A DNA stretch of 64,000 nucleotides from Aphelenchoides besseyi. Its lineage: Eukaryota; Nematoda; Chromadorea; Rhabditida; Aphelenchoididae. Of the stretch, positions 11,381-22,055 are shown in pieces. A model generated the notes under the pieces. It was not told where the DNA came from, did not search any database, and was given only the letters and a program-made list of their open reading frames with translations. The translations under genes were made by a program, and so were the position numbers. The DNA lies in contig JAMPIQ010000002.1 of NCBI GenBank assembly GCA_024699855.1, positions 13,640,001-13,704,000 of the forward strand, read 5' to 3'. Each line of letters begins with the position of its first letter. Position 1 is the first letter of the stretch.

Positions 11381-12323
11381 CTACGGTATTCTCAATGCCG
11401 CGTTTAACTTAGCTGTGGTTTTAAATTGCTTCGTGACTTTTGGTCTAATGGTCAGACAAATCAACGCCCCAAAAAGAAGGTTAAATGTCGTAAATAAAAA
11501 GTACAGAAACCAAAACAGACCGCCTATCAGCGTGCTGTTAAAGCGGCACGCCATGAGACAGGTGACGGTTTCCTCAGTGCACCGTACACTCACCAAGCAG
11601 AACAATTGCGAAAGAAAGCAACGTGCCAATCGACCACGTTGTTCCGCACATTTAAACAGAAAATCGTTCTTTCGCCTTCAAACTCCACGTGGTACGTTCG
11701 ATAGCTTCGAACGCACAACTGGCAAACAAAAACTTCGTTAAACTCAAACGTTTCCCCGCAAGAGATTTTCAGCTTTTGCTTTCGTTCGGAAACTACGGTA
11801 CCTTCTTTAAAGAACATACATTTCGATACCCGAATAGGAGCCATATGAACGATAAATGTGAACATACCTATGATCCTCTTGACTTCCCATTTTGTTTACA
11901 CTGAACGTCGAGGTCGGATTTTCGAACAATTGTGAAAGTGTCGTGTGAAATCCGTGGAAGCCTGAAAGATCAAAATTGAATCGACTGTTCAATGTTTCGG
12001 TTCTTAAATTGCAATTTTAAGACTTCCAACCAACAATGAAAATAAGATTGAAAACGCGTGAACTGGAAAAGAGGAAAACGAGAGTAAAATGATGATAAAC
12101 GTCCGTCTGATTTAACCAAATTTGAGTCAAAGCACACACCTTTGTCCTGTACACTCATAAAGTGCGGAATGTCCAGGTGCGGATCAGAATGCGAGACACG
12201 TCGCAGAAGCAAAGGCCGATGAGAAGTGCTATTCGAAGTCGCTATCGTTGCTGCCGATGCCGATGTAGTTACATCGGGCGTGTGAATAACCGGATATTTA
12301 CAGCCAAGTGTGGGCTGATCCAT
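11381..12323 (-). CDS. Unrecognised membrane-associated protein, possibly C2-like
   Basis: This starts at the ATG at 12323 with a Ser/Thr/Ala-rich, probably disordered N-terminus (RPLLLRRVSHSDPHLDIPHF). It continues through an exon after TTTCAG near 11962 (FHGFHTTLSQLFENPTS) and one starting near 11850 (VVSERKQKLKISCGETFEFN), which has a C2-domain-like feel. After a 60-nt intron (GTGAGTG...AACAG) comes a strong hydrophobic segment (GGLFWFLYFLFTTFNLLFGA) and a basic tail ending at TAG 11381. The final exon could instead end at a GTAGAG donor that overlaps this stop codon, linking it to the gene at 10111-11061. Function is not assigned. Confidence 0.4.
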
Positions 12324-12418
12324 TCTTTTATTCTAAATTAACCAACAAAATCAATACGTGAATAGTTGGGGTCACAATTGAAAACGAACACGCCGCGTGT
12401 CCGACAAATTGGGGCAAT

Positions 12419-12807
12419 TTGGCCGGAGGGCTTCCGAAGTCGGGAATTAAAATTCCAACAAATGAACAAACACAACGAAAGAGCTTTCAAATGTTGTCGA
12501 GAGTCGCGCTAAACAAAAAGCTCATTTCCCGTACGTCTGGACCAGGAACAAAGCTGCGACCGTCGAGAGTTCGGGGTCTTCAACCAATTAGAAGCGTTTG
12601 TCAGACAAAAACGCCGTGAATACCATCCGACGAGAAATGATAATCGAACAGCGACTGCCCAACCCATCGACTACTCCCACACAAAACGAACAGCAGGAAA
12701 CCACAAAACGTGATGCAGAAACCTTTCGACTTTTAAGTAAAACTGCGCCGCAATTGGTGGAAAAAATCAACGCTTCTTCGCGCAATAAGATCAGGAATCA
12801 ATTTTGA
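12419..12807 (+). CDS. Hypothetical protein, 3' part of a gene
   Basis: Two plus-strand exons join cleanly across a 74-nt intron (CC|GTACGT...TTTGTCAG). They give a basic first part (TQRKSFQMLSRVALNKKLIS) and a Glu/Gln/Thr-rich second part ending RNKIRNQF at TGA 12805. No ATG is visible in frame, so the 5' end is missing or lies in another exon. It is divergent from the gene starting at 12323. No family is recognised. Confidence 0.35.
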
Positions 12808-15500
12808 CGCCTTTTTGATTCAACATCGATCGCTCGTGCGCCGAACCATGAGACAAAAATTACGAAAATTGAGGAATCGAAAGTCGACTGCAAATTTCGG
12901 TTCACTCGAAAATCGAATCCCCCACTTTTGATCGATTGTTAATGAAAGTAAAAATCAAACTCACGTAACAAATCGTCCCGAACGTTCGTCACAGCCGATC
13001 GAATGCTACGGCGTGGGATGCAGCGTCTCTGATGGAAGGGACGTCCAGTCAGCTGCTAACGGGATTCCTAAAAACGGCCAAACTGACGATTGTTCGTTAA
13101 ACACTCATGAGAGAAAACAAAAACTGTTAACGAAAACAACGCTAATGCGAATCACGTATTAAAGTTTAAGAGCAAAAACACACTGATAGCAAATCTAAAA
13201 CGGAACATCGTCCAAGCAAAGTGAGAAAACCACACGAATCGATGGTCCACATCAATTTCCGTAGATTTGCGAAAGTCTGCGACCTCTCTGCTTGTGTGGT
13301 TGTGCTCTCTGTTTTTTCTCAACGCTATGGAGAAGCGGTGTGTGCACATCAGAGAATCGTCTAGACGCGAAAAGTGGCTTAGGAAGAACGAACTACGGCG
13401 AAATGCCAGACACGTGACCGCAGAGTCAAATGACGAGATAGCAACCACACACAATTGAATTGACCACTCGTTGATGACTAACTTGCTTTCACAAGATTTC
13501 AACTGTTCAATAATTTTTGTAAAAGCCACGTAGTCGATGATTAAGAGCAAATTCATGTAAAGGGTTTGAGTTGTTATTGTTTATTCTCATTGAAAAATAA
13601 CGTTGTTGATTGCGTACATACGACGGAAATCGATTTTGTTTACTCACGAGCGTCTGGAACCCGAATTAGCGAAGAGCTTGATAAGTGGCGGGCTGTTTGT
13701 TTCTAATCATAACCAGCACTTTCTCGCGCTTCAGACCGCGTCGAGTGTAAAGATGAGGTGGACTCTCACCTTTGCGTTTATCGATTTGATCACTCGGGAA
13801 TTGGTTGTTGATCCAATGATGCCGAAGGAGTTTGATTTGAGCGCAAGTTCACGTGTAACAAAATCGTAAAGTTCAATCGACCGGTTCACTACTTTTGATC
13901 CTTCGACCTGCTACTCAAAACGAATCAAACTCCGTCGTGTTTTGGGCGCCGTTATCCGACGAATTTGCGATGAAAATGTTAACGATCGAGAATCGATCAC
14001 AAAATTGGGATCATTTTCTCTCGTGACGCAATTGATCGCAAAACGACCTCATGTACAACACGTCGAGAACAAACCGTTGAACGATAATTGACGTCACACA
14101 CAACAGTTTTCGGTCTGGCAGACTGAATTCAATGGTGACTTCAAAGTCAGATAGCAATTCTCAATTATGACCTCAACGAAACCATATCGACAGTTAGCAG
14201 GCAAATCGTTTCGCTTGTGTTTTTGTTTTTTTTTGCTCGCGGGGTGAGTTTCGTTGAAAGTCGCTCGTACAGTTTGATTCGTCAATAAGTCTGTGAATCC
14301 GAGTGCTGTAAACGGAAACGAATCAAATGCAAACCAATTCGACAAAAACAACAGTGTTCGTTGGATGAGATGTGTTTTATGCTCTTGAGTTGTTGAATAG
14401 AAAACAACTAATCGAATTAGGAGCACCATTTTTCTTCATCGAATTCCAATCGATTGAACTTTGGTCGTTTTAAACTTCCGGCGTCGATCAGTCGGTTTTT
14501 TACAATCAACCTTGGGCGTCGTTCGAGACAACGACCTGGGCGATCTCGACCGAAAGACGTCGGGCCGTGAGTTTACCATCGCATTGAAGTCACCTAACGA
14601 GCGTCAGCCGATTTCAAAGACATTCCTCTCTTGTTTTTCCGCCTGAGCTGCAAAGGTCGAAAGAAAACGATGTCGAAATGAGAAAACGATCGAATCAGCG
14701 TGACTTTTGACCGTTCCTTCTGTCTTCGAAATGCGTGATGGTATTCTGCGACTAGTCGACAGTTCTTTCTGCTTCAACAGCTTACGAGTCACCGCAATGA
14801 CTGACATTCGATTTGTTTGAGCACTTGTTTATCAATCGAAGACACGAAATTGACGGTTATTTTGGTTGTGATAAAACAAAGAAAAAGTTTGATCAAACAA
14901 ATTGTCTGTTTTCAGGGACTGATTTTCAATTACTCTTAAACTTCCTGAAAGAGTGCATGAAATGAAGACCTTCGATTTACAGCAGAGACAAGAGAAACCG
15001 ATTAGAAGTTCATTCTGACGTTTACAACGCTATTCAGAACTTTTTCGTAGAAACATTTTCAGTGGGTTTAGGTTGTGAGTTCAGTTTCTAAAAACGCACG
15101 GTTAATCGATCTTGGCCGAAAATTGATAAGCTCACCACTCAACGACAAAAATACACATGACAATCGAACAAACAAAACGAAAGCCGCTTATCTGACCTTA
15201 AGAATAAACGTATTTGGACGCTAATAACGAACGCAAATTGGTATGTGCATGAGCAGGACACAGAATGGTGAGATCAATCTTCTGACCGTACCACTCGAAC
15301 TAAAATGATGTTCGACATGAGAAGCAAAAATGTGCGCAGAGAATTTTCTCGTCTTGAATTCCAAATGAGGTTTCCCAAAGGGTTTAGAACAAGAAGATGT
15401 TGACATAGGTATCAAATACCAATTGTCGAATGTGTCGAAAGAAAGTCTTCAATTCCTATTCGCACACAATAGTTCGTTTCAAACGAATAAGATTTGTGTG
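12808..15500. other. 2.7 kb without a resolved gene
   Basis: Open frames of 60-134 codons occur on both strands (for example minus 13152-13556, plus 13603-13869, minus 14094-14429). They overlap each other, lack splice support and show no motif. The stretch is likely the 5' regulatory region of the IR25a-like gene, possibly with an unrecognised gene. Confidence 0.35.
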
Positions 15501-15502
15501 GA

Positions 15503-18500
15503 ATGTGTCGGCGTAATTGCTTGATCGTTGTATTCAGCCTACTGACAGTCATTTTGTCATGTCAACAAATCAGTGAGTTTAAAGAAATCGTTTGCAACAA
15601 TGAATTCGAAATGTACAGCAATCATTCACGATGGTGAAGATTCGGTCGTATTTCCGCTTATTCAGGCTCTTAATGTTTCGTTAGTTTTCTACAGAGATGT
15701 GTATCATATCAAACAGAAATTGGAAATGAACGTCCTACAACTCGACGCCAATTCTTCGATTCTTGGTAACAAGGAATGAATTAAATTTGTTTAAAGAATA
15801 TTTCAGACGAAAATCTCATGGAAAAAGATACCGATTTCATCATTAGTTTGACGAAAGACTATGAACTGCAACAACGATTGTTACAAACCGCTCAGAACTT
15901 AAATATTCCAACAATTCAAACTCAACTGCAACCGTGGGATGGATCCTACAAAGGTAACAAGAAGAAGCGAAGATTGTTATTTTGAAGTGGTTTTAGAGAA
16001 CGATCAAATCACTGTAACCGACAACTATGCAATAATGGTACCTTCCTACATCGTTTTCGACAACCTGCTTTACGATTACATCAAATCGATGAACATCACT
16101 TCCGAGACCACAGTGATCTACGACGAGAAATATAGTCAGTTTAAAAGACGTTGAAAGGTTGACGCTCGAATTTAGTGAATTCCATGGAATACGATTGGAA
16201 GAGTCCGTACACGAACTTGAGCGTACCAATCGATTTTCAATTGGCTGAGAAAACATCAGGGTCAATTACCGCTCATTTGAATAAATTGGAACAAGCAGCC
16301 AAAGTCTTGTTGTTTATCACCGACACAAAAACCGTTGAGGACTACGTTTTAGCGGGACAAAAGCAAATCGAAGCGGGACTGTGGCAGTGGCTAGTGTTCA
16401 CCAAAGATACACTTCCGTTCAGATGTTCCAAGTGCAACAACGCTCAACTCCATTGGGTACGTGTGGTCAAGTCAACGAGCACCGAAGAGCTTTCGAATTT
16501 CTCCGATTTTGTTTGGTCCGAGGAGTTGGAAAATCAGTTTTTGTTTTCACGTAACACCTACAATCATTTGCAAACTTCATATTGCCTTGACATCGTTTAC
16601 ACGGCCATCGACTATCTGCTTGGTGAGAATGCAACTTCCGACAGTGTTCCCGAAGGCACAACAACACCAGCGCCTGTTGAAATGGACATGAATGTCACAA
16701 TAAAGACTCTGCTCGAAAGAAGCAAAGATTACGATTTTGGACCATACGAACATCACTATGCTCATTGGTATTATCAGGTATTTTGTTAATATTCTTATTC
16801 GTGTTATCAGCAAATTTGATAGGTTACAAATGCAATTATCCTACGAATCGATCGAATGGCTCGCTTTCCTGATGCTAAATTCAGCAAACACGTAACTGAT
16901 CAGTGAGCAACTTAATCTTATAGTTTTCAGATTGCTAATTGGACTTTTTTCAATGGAATTACTCCTTTCTACGATAGTTTGGGAGTAAACGTTCGACAAC
17001 TCACCCATTACAGAATTGTAACCATTTTGGTAAATGGATACTACTACAAATAGCTAATTTCATGAGGTTTAGCAAGAACCGTTTATCGAGACCGGTGGAT
17101 CAAAAGAGACCTTTGGATACCAAGGTTATTGTATCGATTTGCTAGAAATGATTCGTCAAGACTTAAACTTTACTTATGAATTGTATTTGGTTCCTGATGG
17201 AAAGTTTGGTGCAACAGAACGAACTGGAAATTGGAACGGAATGATTGGGCAATTAGTGTCCGGTGAAGCGGACATTGCACTTGGACCGATTTCTGTGATC
17301 GCTGAACGAGAATCGGACATCGATTTCACTGTATCATTTTACGATTTGGTTGGCACTACAATTCTAATGAAACGTACAGAAGTGGAGTATAGTTTGTTCA
17401 AATTTCTCATGGCAAGTAACATAAATGAAAAGTACAAACATAAGAGTAATTTAGGTATTAGAATGGCCGGTGTGGTTGTGCATTCTCGGTGCATACTTGT
17501 TCACGAGCATTCTTCTTTGGGTGTTCGATCGTTTCAGTCCCTATTCCTATACCAATAATCGAGATAAATACAAAGAAGATATGGAAAAACGGGAATTCAC
17601 TTTACGCGAATGTCTGTGGTTTTGCATGTGAGTTTAAGTGTTCAACGAGTTGCCAATCAAACCGTAGGACTTCATTAACTCCGCAAGGAGGTGGCGAGGC
17701 TCCAAAGAACATTTCCGGTCGACTTGTTGCGGCAACTTGGTGGCTCTTTGGTTTCATCATAATCGCATCGTATACGGCTAACTTGGCGGCATTTTTGACC
17801 GTTTCCCGATTGGAACAACAAATCAAGTTGTTTTAAAAAAGGAGCTAAACACGCCAACAATCTTTTTTAGCAGTTTAGATGACTTGTCAAAGCAGTACCA
17901 GGTTAGGCGATTTTGAACAACCTCCCCCATTGCAACCCCCACCAGTTGAACCACTTTAAAATTTTGTCGTTTTTTTATAAGTATAAATATGAATCTGATA
18001 TGCAAATTTGCGATTTTTCAACTGGACGGTTGGTGTTCAATGGTGGGGGAGTGATTTTCCAAAAAATCGTGTGAGGTTATTTTTCACCCGTCGGAGGGCA
18101 ATTGTTTAATAGGGATTTTTTAATACCCAACAAGTAAATAGGCGGTCGGCCCCCCTTCGGGGGGGGGGGGGGGGGGGGGGCCTTCCTTCAATTAACACAA
18201 AACGTTTATGTCATTTTTTACCACACAATTAAAACTATTCCACTCACAAAACATCTTCTGTCATCTTCACTCACAACTCGACGATTTGCTTTTTCGAGAC
18301 CAAACTCACTAAACATTATCCAATTAACTCTCAGACATCTCTTAGCGTCCGTCAACTTTTCTTCACCTTAACTAATCATCACTTCACTTCCAATATTCTT
18401 CTCATTTCACATCCAAAACACATTTCTCAACTAATCTCCTATTCCCACCCATTTGCCAATGAACGGCAATCAAAGCTGATTATACTAACTAACAATCATC

Positions 18501-21500
18501 TTCTTACCTCCACTGAACATTCTAATAGACACGTTCATCTAAACTCATTTCATCAACTAACCAATCTCGTTCTTTCATCATCTTTGTTGCTTTTTGCATT
18601 TAAACTTCTGGTGACAGTAATGCACAATCAACGACTTCAAAATCACTTTCATTGTTCATTGCAATCCTTTCATCAGTCAAAGCAGCATCGATTTCCACCT
18701 TATCGAACTTCCAGGGCTTTAGCTCGAACCTTCCAAATTCACAGTCCAACATTTGCTTTTTCTAAGCAATTAAGACCGCTTACATCGCTCAACTTTTCAA
18801 TTGATCGCACTCAACAACAATTCTGAACAAAAAGCTTTCATGTTTGTCATTGTCAACTTCCAGCATCACCTAATCAACGATTATGACAACCGTATCCTAA
18901 CAATCTTGCAAAACTGATTGCCATTTGTAAGGCAAAGTCCAGTCTCAACTTACACAACTTTTAACCATCCAATCACATTATAACGTTAATTACAACCGCT
19001 TTTTCTTTACAAAACTGCTCATCGGATTCAAAGCAATCCGTTTCTTATAACTTTTGTCAACGTTTTCGAACAACCTGTCCGGCAACTTATTTAGCGACCA
19101 TCAACAGCCGTTTGTCAACTTTTCAAAACTCCCTCATTCCATCGTTTTTATCTTCTACTAAACACTTGTGTCGTTTTGTTTTCGTCTAAACTTATCAACA
19201 ACTAAACTCGTCGCTAAACGTCTCTTAACATCTTGCTATCTCATCAAGGAAAAGAACGACCATTACAAAACCACGTACATCTCTCTGATCTCGTTGTTTC
19301 AATTTCCCGACGATTTCAATCATTTTCAAATCACTCGAAACCATTAACGTTTGTTGTCATCAACCGCTTACAACAAACCAATTCCTTTTCATCATTTCGC
19401 AAAGAATGAAAACAGCGACTTTCACTTTTTGATTTCTGTGAACATTTCTGCACACAATCGACCAACCGAACGCCGAATTAGCATGAGTAAAGAAGAAGAG
19501 TGCTCATTCGAAAATAAATGTGCACACGAATCGATCGGTCTCAGGACACAAACAGACAGACGCAACTCTTCTTACATTCAACACAGGCTTCTTTTGATCA
19601 ACTCGCTTTCAATCACTTTTCCAACATTCCAAAACAACACGCCCAGCAACTCAAGCAACGTTCATCAACGACCGTCTGCTGTCAAACCGGCAATTTAATC
19701 CAATAATCCAGCAGTCTGTGTCTTATCTTTCACCCAACTCACCACCGGTTTCACAAACTTCAATCAGCTTTTTTCCGATTTCCTTATCCCAACATTTAAA
19801 CTCAACTTTCAACTGCAAATCAAAATCAGCCATCCAGTGTTCATCGGGCTTTCTATTAAATTCAAAACGATGTGCTTTTAATCACATTTCAACAACACGG
19901 TCATCGACCCGTTCAACCATCATGGACATTTGCGCTTTCTCCAAAACTGCTCGCTTTTTCAATTGCAAGCCCAGCAACTCCGTTTTCGCTCTCAACTTCC
20001 AAACCAACGCTTAACTCACTCTTCAACCTTTAACAACCCACTCGAACTCTCGACAACAACTCCACGTCGCTTATTGCCATCAACAATCAAACAACCCGAT
20101 TCTGACCTTTTAATCAATTCTTTCCATCACTTATCGAACAAATTTCGAACCCAATCGCTCAAACCCAAAAGGCTTCTATAGACGGTATCGAAACAGCGAC
20201 TACGAATTTTTTCATTTCCTCAAACACTTCATTTCAACAAACTACACACCGAAACCTCTCAAATTTGCATTCGAAAAATCCGACTTTTTTCTCATTTCAA
20301 AATCAATTTAGATACAATACGCGCCGATCAGAGGTGCTGGACAAACTGCACTTTATTTCCCTCCACAAGAAACTGTCCAAGGGTACCCTCATTCAATGCG
20401 TCTCAACGAGCTGATTCGAAATCATATTGGTACCATACTGCGGAAATGCGACACACATGTGTCCATCAGAAGCGAGTGGCTGGCATCTCGATCACATCTG
20501 AAGCTTTCCGATTTCTTGATTTTTACCAGACGACAGAAGAAGCGGCTTGTCGTCTCCAGGATTATGCTACACTGATAATTGAACTGTCAAACCTCGAGTT
20601 ACCAGACGAGCTTGCACTTCCTATTGACGATGAGCAAGGTGAAGAGCCATCTGTTAAATACACCACGGATCCAGACAACCCAGATTTCTTGATCCTTCGT
20701 GATTTCGATGATTTGGCTATTGAGGAGCTGGAGAACAATGATGATTTGGATTTTGAATTGTAATAGCCTGGCGTTGACTAAGGCGGTTGGGCTGTTTTGG
20801 GTTTAGTAGCGGGGGCTTCTATTAGAGTATTAAGTACTCGGAATCGTTTTTTGTCTTTTAAGCGCGTTTTTCGTAATAAATGTTGGTTTTCTGTTAACTG
20901 AACTTATTGATGCGCGCTCATGAGCGCCTCTCGCGCGCCTTCTGCGCGCTGGATATACAGATGGCTATATCTCAGCTCGGAGGCGTTACCGCAGCATGAT
21001 ACCAATATGATTTCGAATTAGCTCGTTGAGACGCATTGAATGAGGGTACCCTTGGACAGTTTTTTGTGGGGCAAATAAAGTGCAGTTTACCCAAGGTGGC
21101 AGCACGGAAACCTACTTCCAGCGAATGGCTGAAATCGAAGAGCAGTTTTACAAGTACGTTCATCTGTGAGAACTTGACAAAAACCTAAAACTTTCTAGTA
21201 TTTGGAAGCAAATGTCCTTGAACGAATCAATGTCGACGATGGAGCGTGCAAAGTTGGCTGTTTGGGATTATCCGGTTAGCGACAAGTATACCAACATTTG
21301 GAGATTCATGCAAGAATCAAAACTTCCGGCAACAGCTGAAGAGGCCATCAATCGAGTACTCAATTCGAAAAATGGATTTGCATTCATAGGTTAGTTCGAC
21401 TTCGTAGACTTTAAAATGAAATAGGAGATGCAATGGAAATAAAATACGCTACTTTGACCAACTGTAAATTGCAACCCGTTGGTCAGGAGTTCTCGCGTAA

Positions 21501-21977
21501 ACCGTACGCAATAGCCGTTCAAGAAGGAAGTCGATTGAGAGGCGAAATTTCTTCTTCGTAAGCAATTCAAGTGATGGCAACCGTTGAGTTGAGTTTTGCA
21601 GAATTCTACGTCTTCTGAACGAACGCAAATTGGAGTCCTTGAAAGAGAGATGGTGGCACCAGAATCCGAAACGTCAGGAGTGTCCGAATAGCGACGAAGA
21701 AAGCACGGGAATTTCCATTCAAAATATTGGCGGTGTTTTCATCTTGATTCTTGGTGGCATCATCATTTCGCTGACGATGCTCGTTGTTGAGTTCTTTTAC
21801 TACAAACATCAGGAAAAGAAAAACGTCTTGAATGAACAAAAAGACGGAATTCAAATGAGCGATTCGATGAGCGGACGAAGTTTGCCGGACACCGACATTT
21901 CAGCAACAACTGCAAGTATTAACAACGGAATGATTGGTTTGCATCGCGTTAATTCTCCAAATGGTTCTATACGTTAA
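15503..21977 (+). CDS. Ir25a: Ionotropic receptor of the IR25a family (iGluR-related)
   Basis: This is a ligand-gated cation channel subunit of the neuronal/ciliary membrane. IR25a is the conserved co-receptor of the chemosensory IR family (nematode GLR-7/8 group). It has a hydrophobic signal peptide at the N-terminus, a long amino-terminal domain, and ligand-binding half S1 ([40 protein letters not shown]). M1 is [16 protein letters not shown], the pore loop is [20 protein letters not shown], and M3 holds the [12 protein letters not shown] signature. S2 contains [28 protein letters not shown] and [12 protein letters not shown], and M4 is [18 protein letters not shown]. The pore, M3 and S2 match IR25a more closely than AMPA/kainate receptors. 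Most introns are ~40-50 nt. One uses GC-AG, one is 2.4 kb, and one is a TIR element. Once these are spliced the frame is intact through TAA 21975. Confidence 0.93.
17412..17454 (+). other. Non-canonical GC-AG intron in the IR25a-like gene
   Basis: The exon ends ...CTCATG and continues GTATTAGAATGG (VLEW, start of M1). Between them lie 43 nt starting GCAAGT and ending TTTAG, which keep the reading frame in phase 0. No GT donor gives an intact M1 here, so the GC donor (with a good GCAAGT consensus) is the simplest reading. GC-AG introns are a known minor class handled by the major spliceosome. Confidence 0.75.
17915..18055. repeat. Imperfect inverted repeat with AT-rich loop
   Basis: The left arm at about 17921-17950 (CTCCCCCATTGCAACCCCCA then CCAGTTGAA) is matched by the reverse complement of about 18018-18053 (CTCCCCCACCATTGAACACC then AACCGTCCAGTTGAA), with an AT-rich loop of about 70 nt. 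GCGATTTT also occurs at both outer or inner edges. It may be a small MITE remnant or an RNA hairpin. Confidence 0.4.
18150..18180 (+). repeat. C6-TTC-G22 homopolymer hairpin
   Basis: Six C residues, TTC, then 22 consecutive G residues (18159-18180). This could fold as a C/G hairpin or a G-quadruplex in RNA or DNA. Long G runs are also a frequent place for sequencing or assembly error, so its exact length is not reliable. Confidence 0.8.
18181..20300 (+). repeat. 2.1-kb G-depleted, C-rich tract
   Basis: On the + (sense) strand G is rare: 2 of 60 in 18181-18240 and about 6 of 60 in other lines I counted, while C is roughly three times more frequent. The sequence is rich in recurrent words such as TCAAC, CTTTTC and CAACTT but has no exact tandem unit that I can define. 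The bias ends abruptly near 20300, just before the exon. The tract lies wholly within an intron and probably arrived as an insertion or expanded repeat. Confidence 0.65.
20312..20333 (+). other. 22-nt micro-exon (IQYAPIR) of the IR25a-like gene
   Basis: The seven codons plus one base between two large introns encode IQYAPIR and the first base of Gly. IR25a proteins carry IQYAP at exactly this place after SLDDLSKQY. The exon is small because the inserted element cut what was a longer exon in two. Confidence 0.8.
20337..20443 (+). repeat. Left terminal inverted repeat of the introner-like element
   Basis: It begins CTGGACAAACTGCACTTTAT and runs through AAGGGTACCCTCATTCAATG and CATATTGGTACCATACTGCGG. 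It pairs with the reverse complement of 20989-21094 with scattered mismatches. Confidence 0.85.
20446..20763 (+). CDS. 105-codon ORF inside the introner-like element
   Basis: An open frame starts with ATG just inside the left TIR and ends with TAA at 20761. The N-terminal half is mixed ([20 protein letters not shown]), the C-terminal third strongly acidic ([19 protein letters not shown]). The composition looks like real protein rather than a random frame. No DDE catalytic triad or known transposase motif is recognised. It may be a cargo gene, a remnant of a transposase C-terminus or a captured exon. A second frame continuous with the host exon is also open for about 90 codons across the left TIR. 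Confidence 0.4.
   Translation: MRHTCVHQKRVAGISITSEAFRFLDFYQTTEEAACRLQDYATLIIELSNLELPDELALPIDDEQGEEPSVKYTTDPDNPDFLILRDFDDLAIEELENNDDLDFEL
20989..21094 (-). repeat. Right terminal inverted repeat of the introner-like element
   Basis: Read on the minus strand it begins TGGGTAAACTGCACTTTATT, parallel to the left repeat, and includes the shared block AAACTGTCCAAGGGTACCCT. Mismatches are spread over the arm, so the two ends have diverged and the insertion is not brand-new. Confidence 0.85.
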
Positions 21978-22055
21978 GTTCGATCTTTTTTCTATCCAAA
22001 TACTCGGTATTTTGTTCACTAAATAAATCGTTCTGATAAGATCGAAATGGTCAGA

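Larger units (their letters stand above)
17902..20311 (+). other. 2.4-kb intron of the IR25a-like gene
   Basis: This intron runs from the donor GTTAGG after ...SKQYQ to the acceptor ATTTAG before IQYAPI. It is about 50 times longer than its neighbours. It contains an imperfect inverted repeat at its 5' end, a C6/G22 tract, and then about 2.1 kb that is strikingly poor in G on the sense strand. Open frames inside it (for example 19351-19698, 19718-20014) are Ser/Thr/Asn-rich. They follow from the base skew and are not supported as genes. Confidence 0.75.
20337..21094 (+). mobile_element. TIR DNA element acting as an intron (introner-like)
   Basis: The element is bounded by inverted repeats of about 105 bp (20337-20443 and 20989-21094) that I estimate at about 88% identity, and by a 5-bp duplication AGGTG (20332-20336 and 21095-21099). 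It splits an IR25a exon between IQYAPIR and GGSTETYF. The left AGGTG gives the donor (AG|GTGCTG) and the right AGGTG gives the acceptor (CCCAAG|GTGG). The 763-nt intron 20334-21096 therefore restores ...ATC AGA GGT GGC AGC... exactly. This is the geometry described for DNA-transposon-derived introners. It holds one 105-codon ORF and no recognisable transposase, so it is probably non-autonomous. Confidence 0.85.

Noticed and set aside
17827..17870. Apparent premature stop (TTTTAAAAAAG) after SRLE in the IR25a-like gene, suggesting a pseudogene
   Set aside because: A 44-nt GT...TTTTTTAG intron here restores [18 protein letters not shown], matching IR25a; the gene is intact.
19351..20014. Long plus-strand ORFs inside the giant IR25a intron
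   Set aside because: They follow from the lack of G (fewer stop codons and Ser/Thr/Asn/Phe-rich frames), lie wholly inside an intron and have no motif.
20334..21096. Element insertion as a gene-killing event
   Set aside because: Splice sites supplied by the target duplication restore the exact frame, and downstream exons show no decay.
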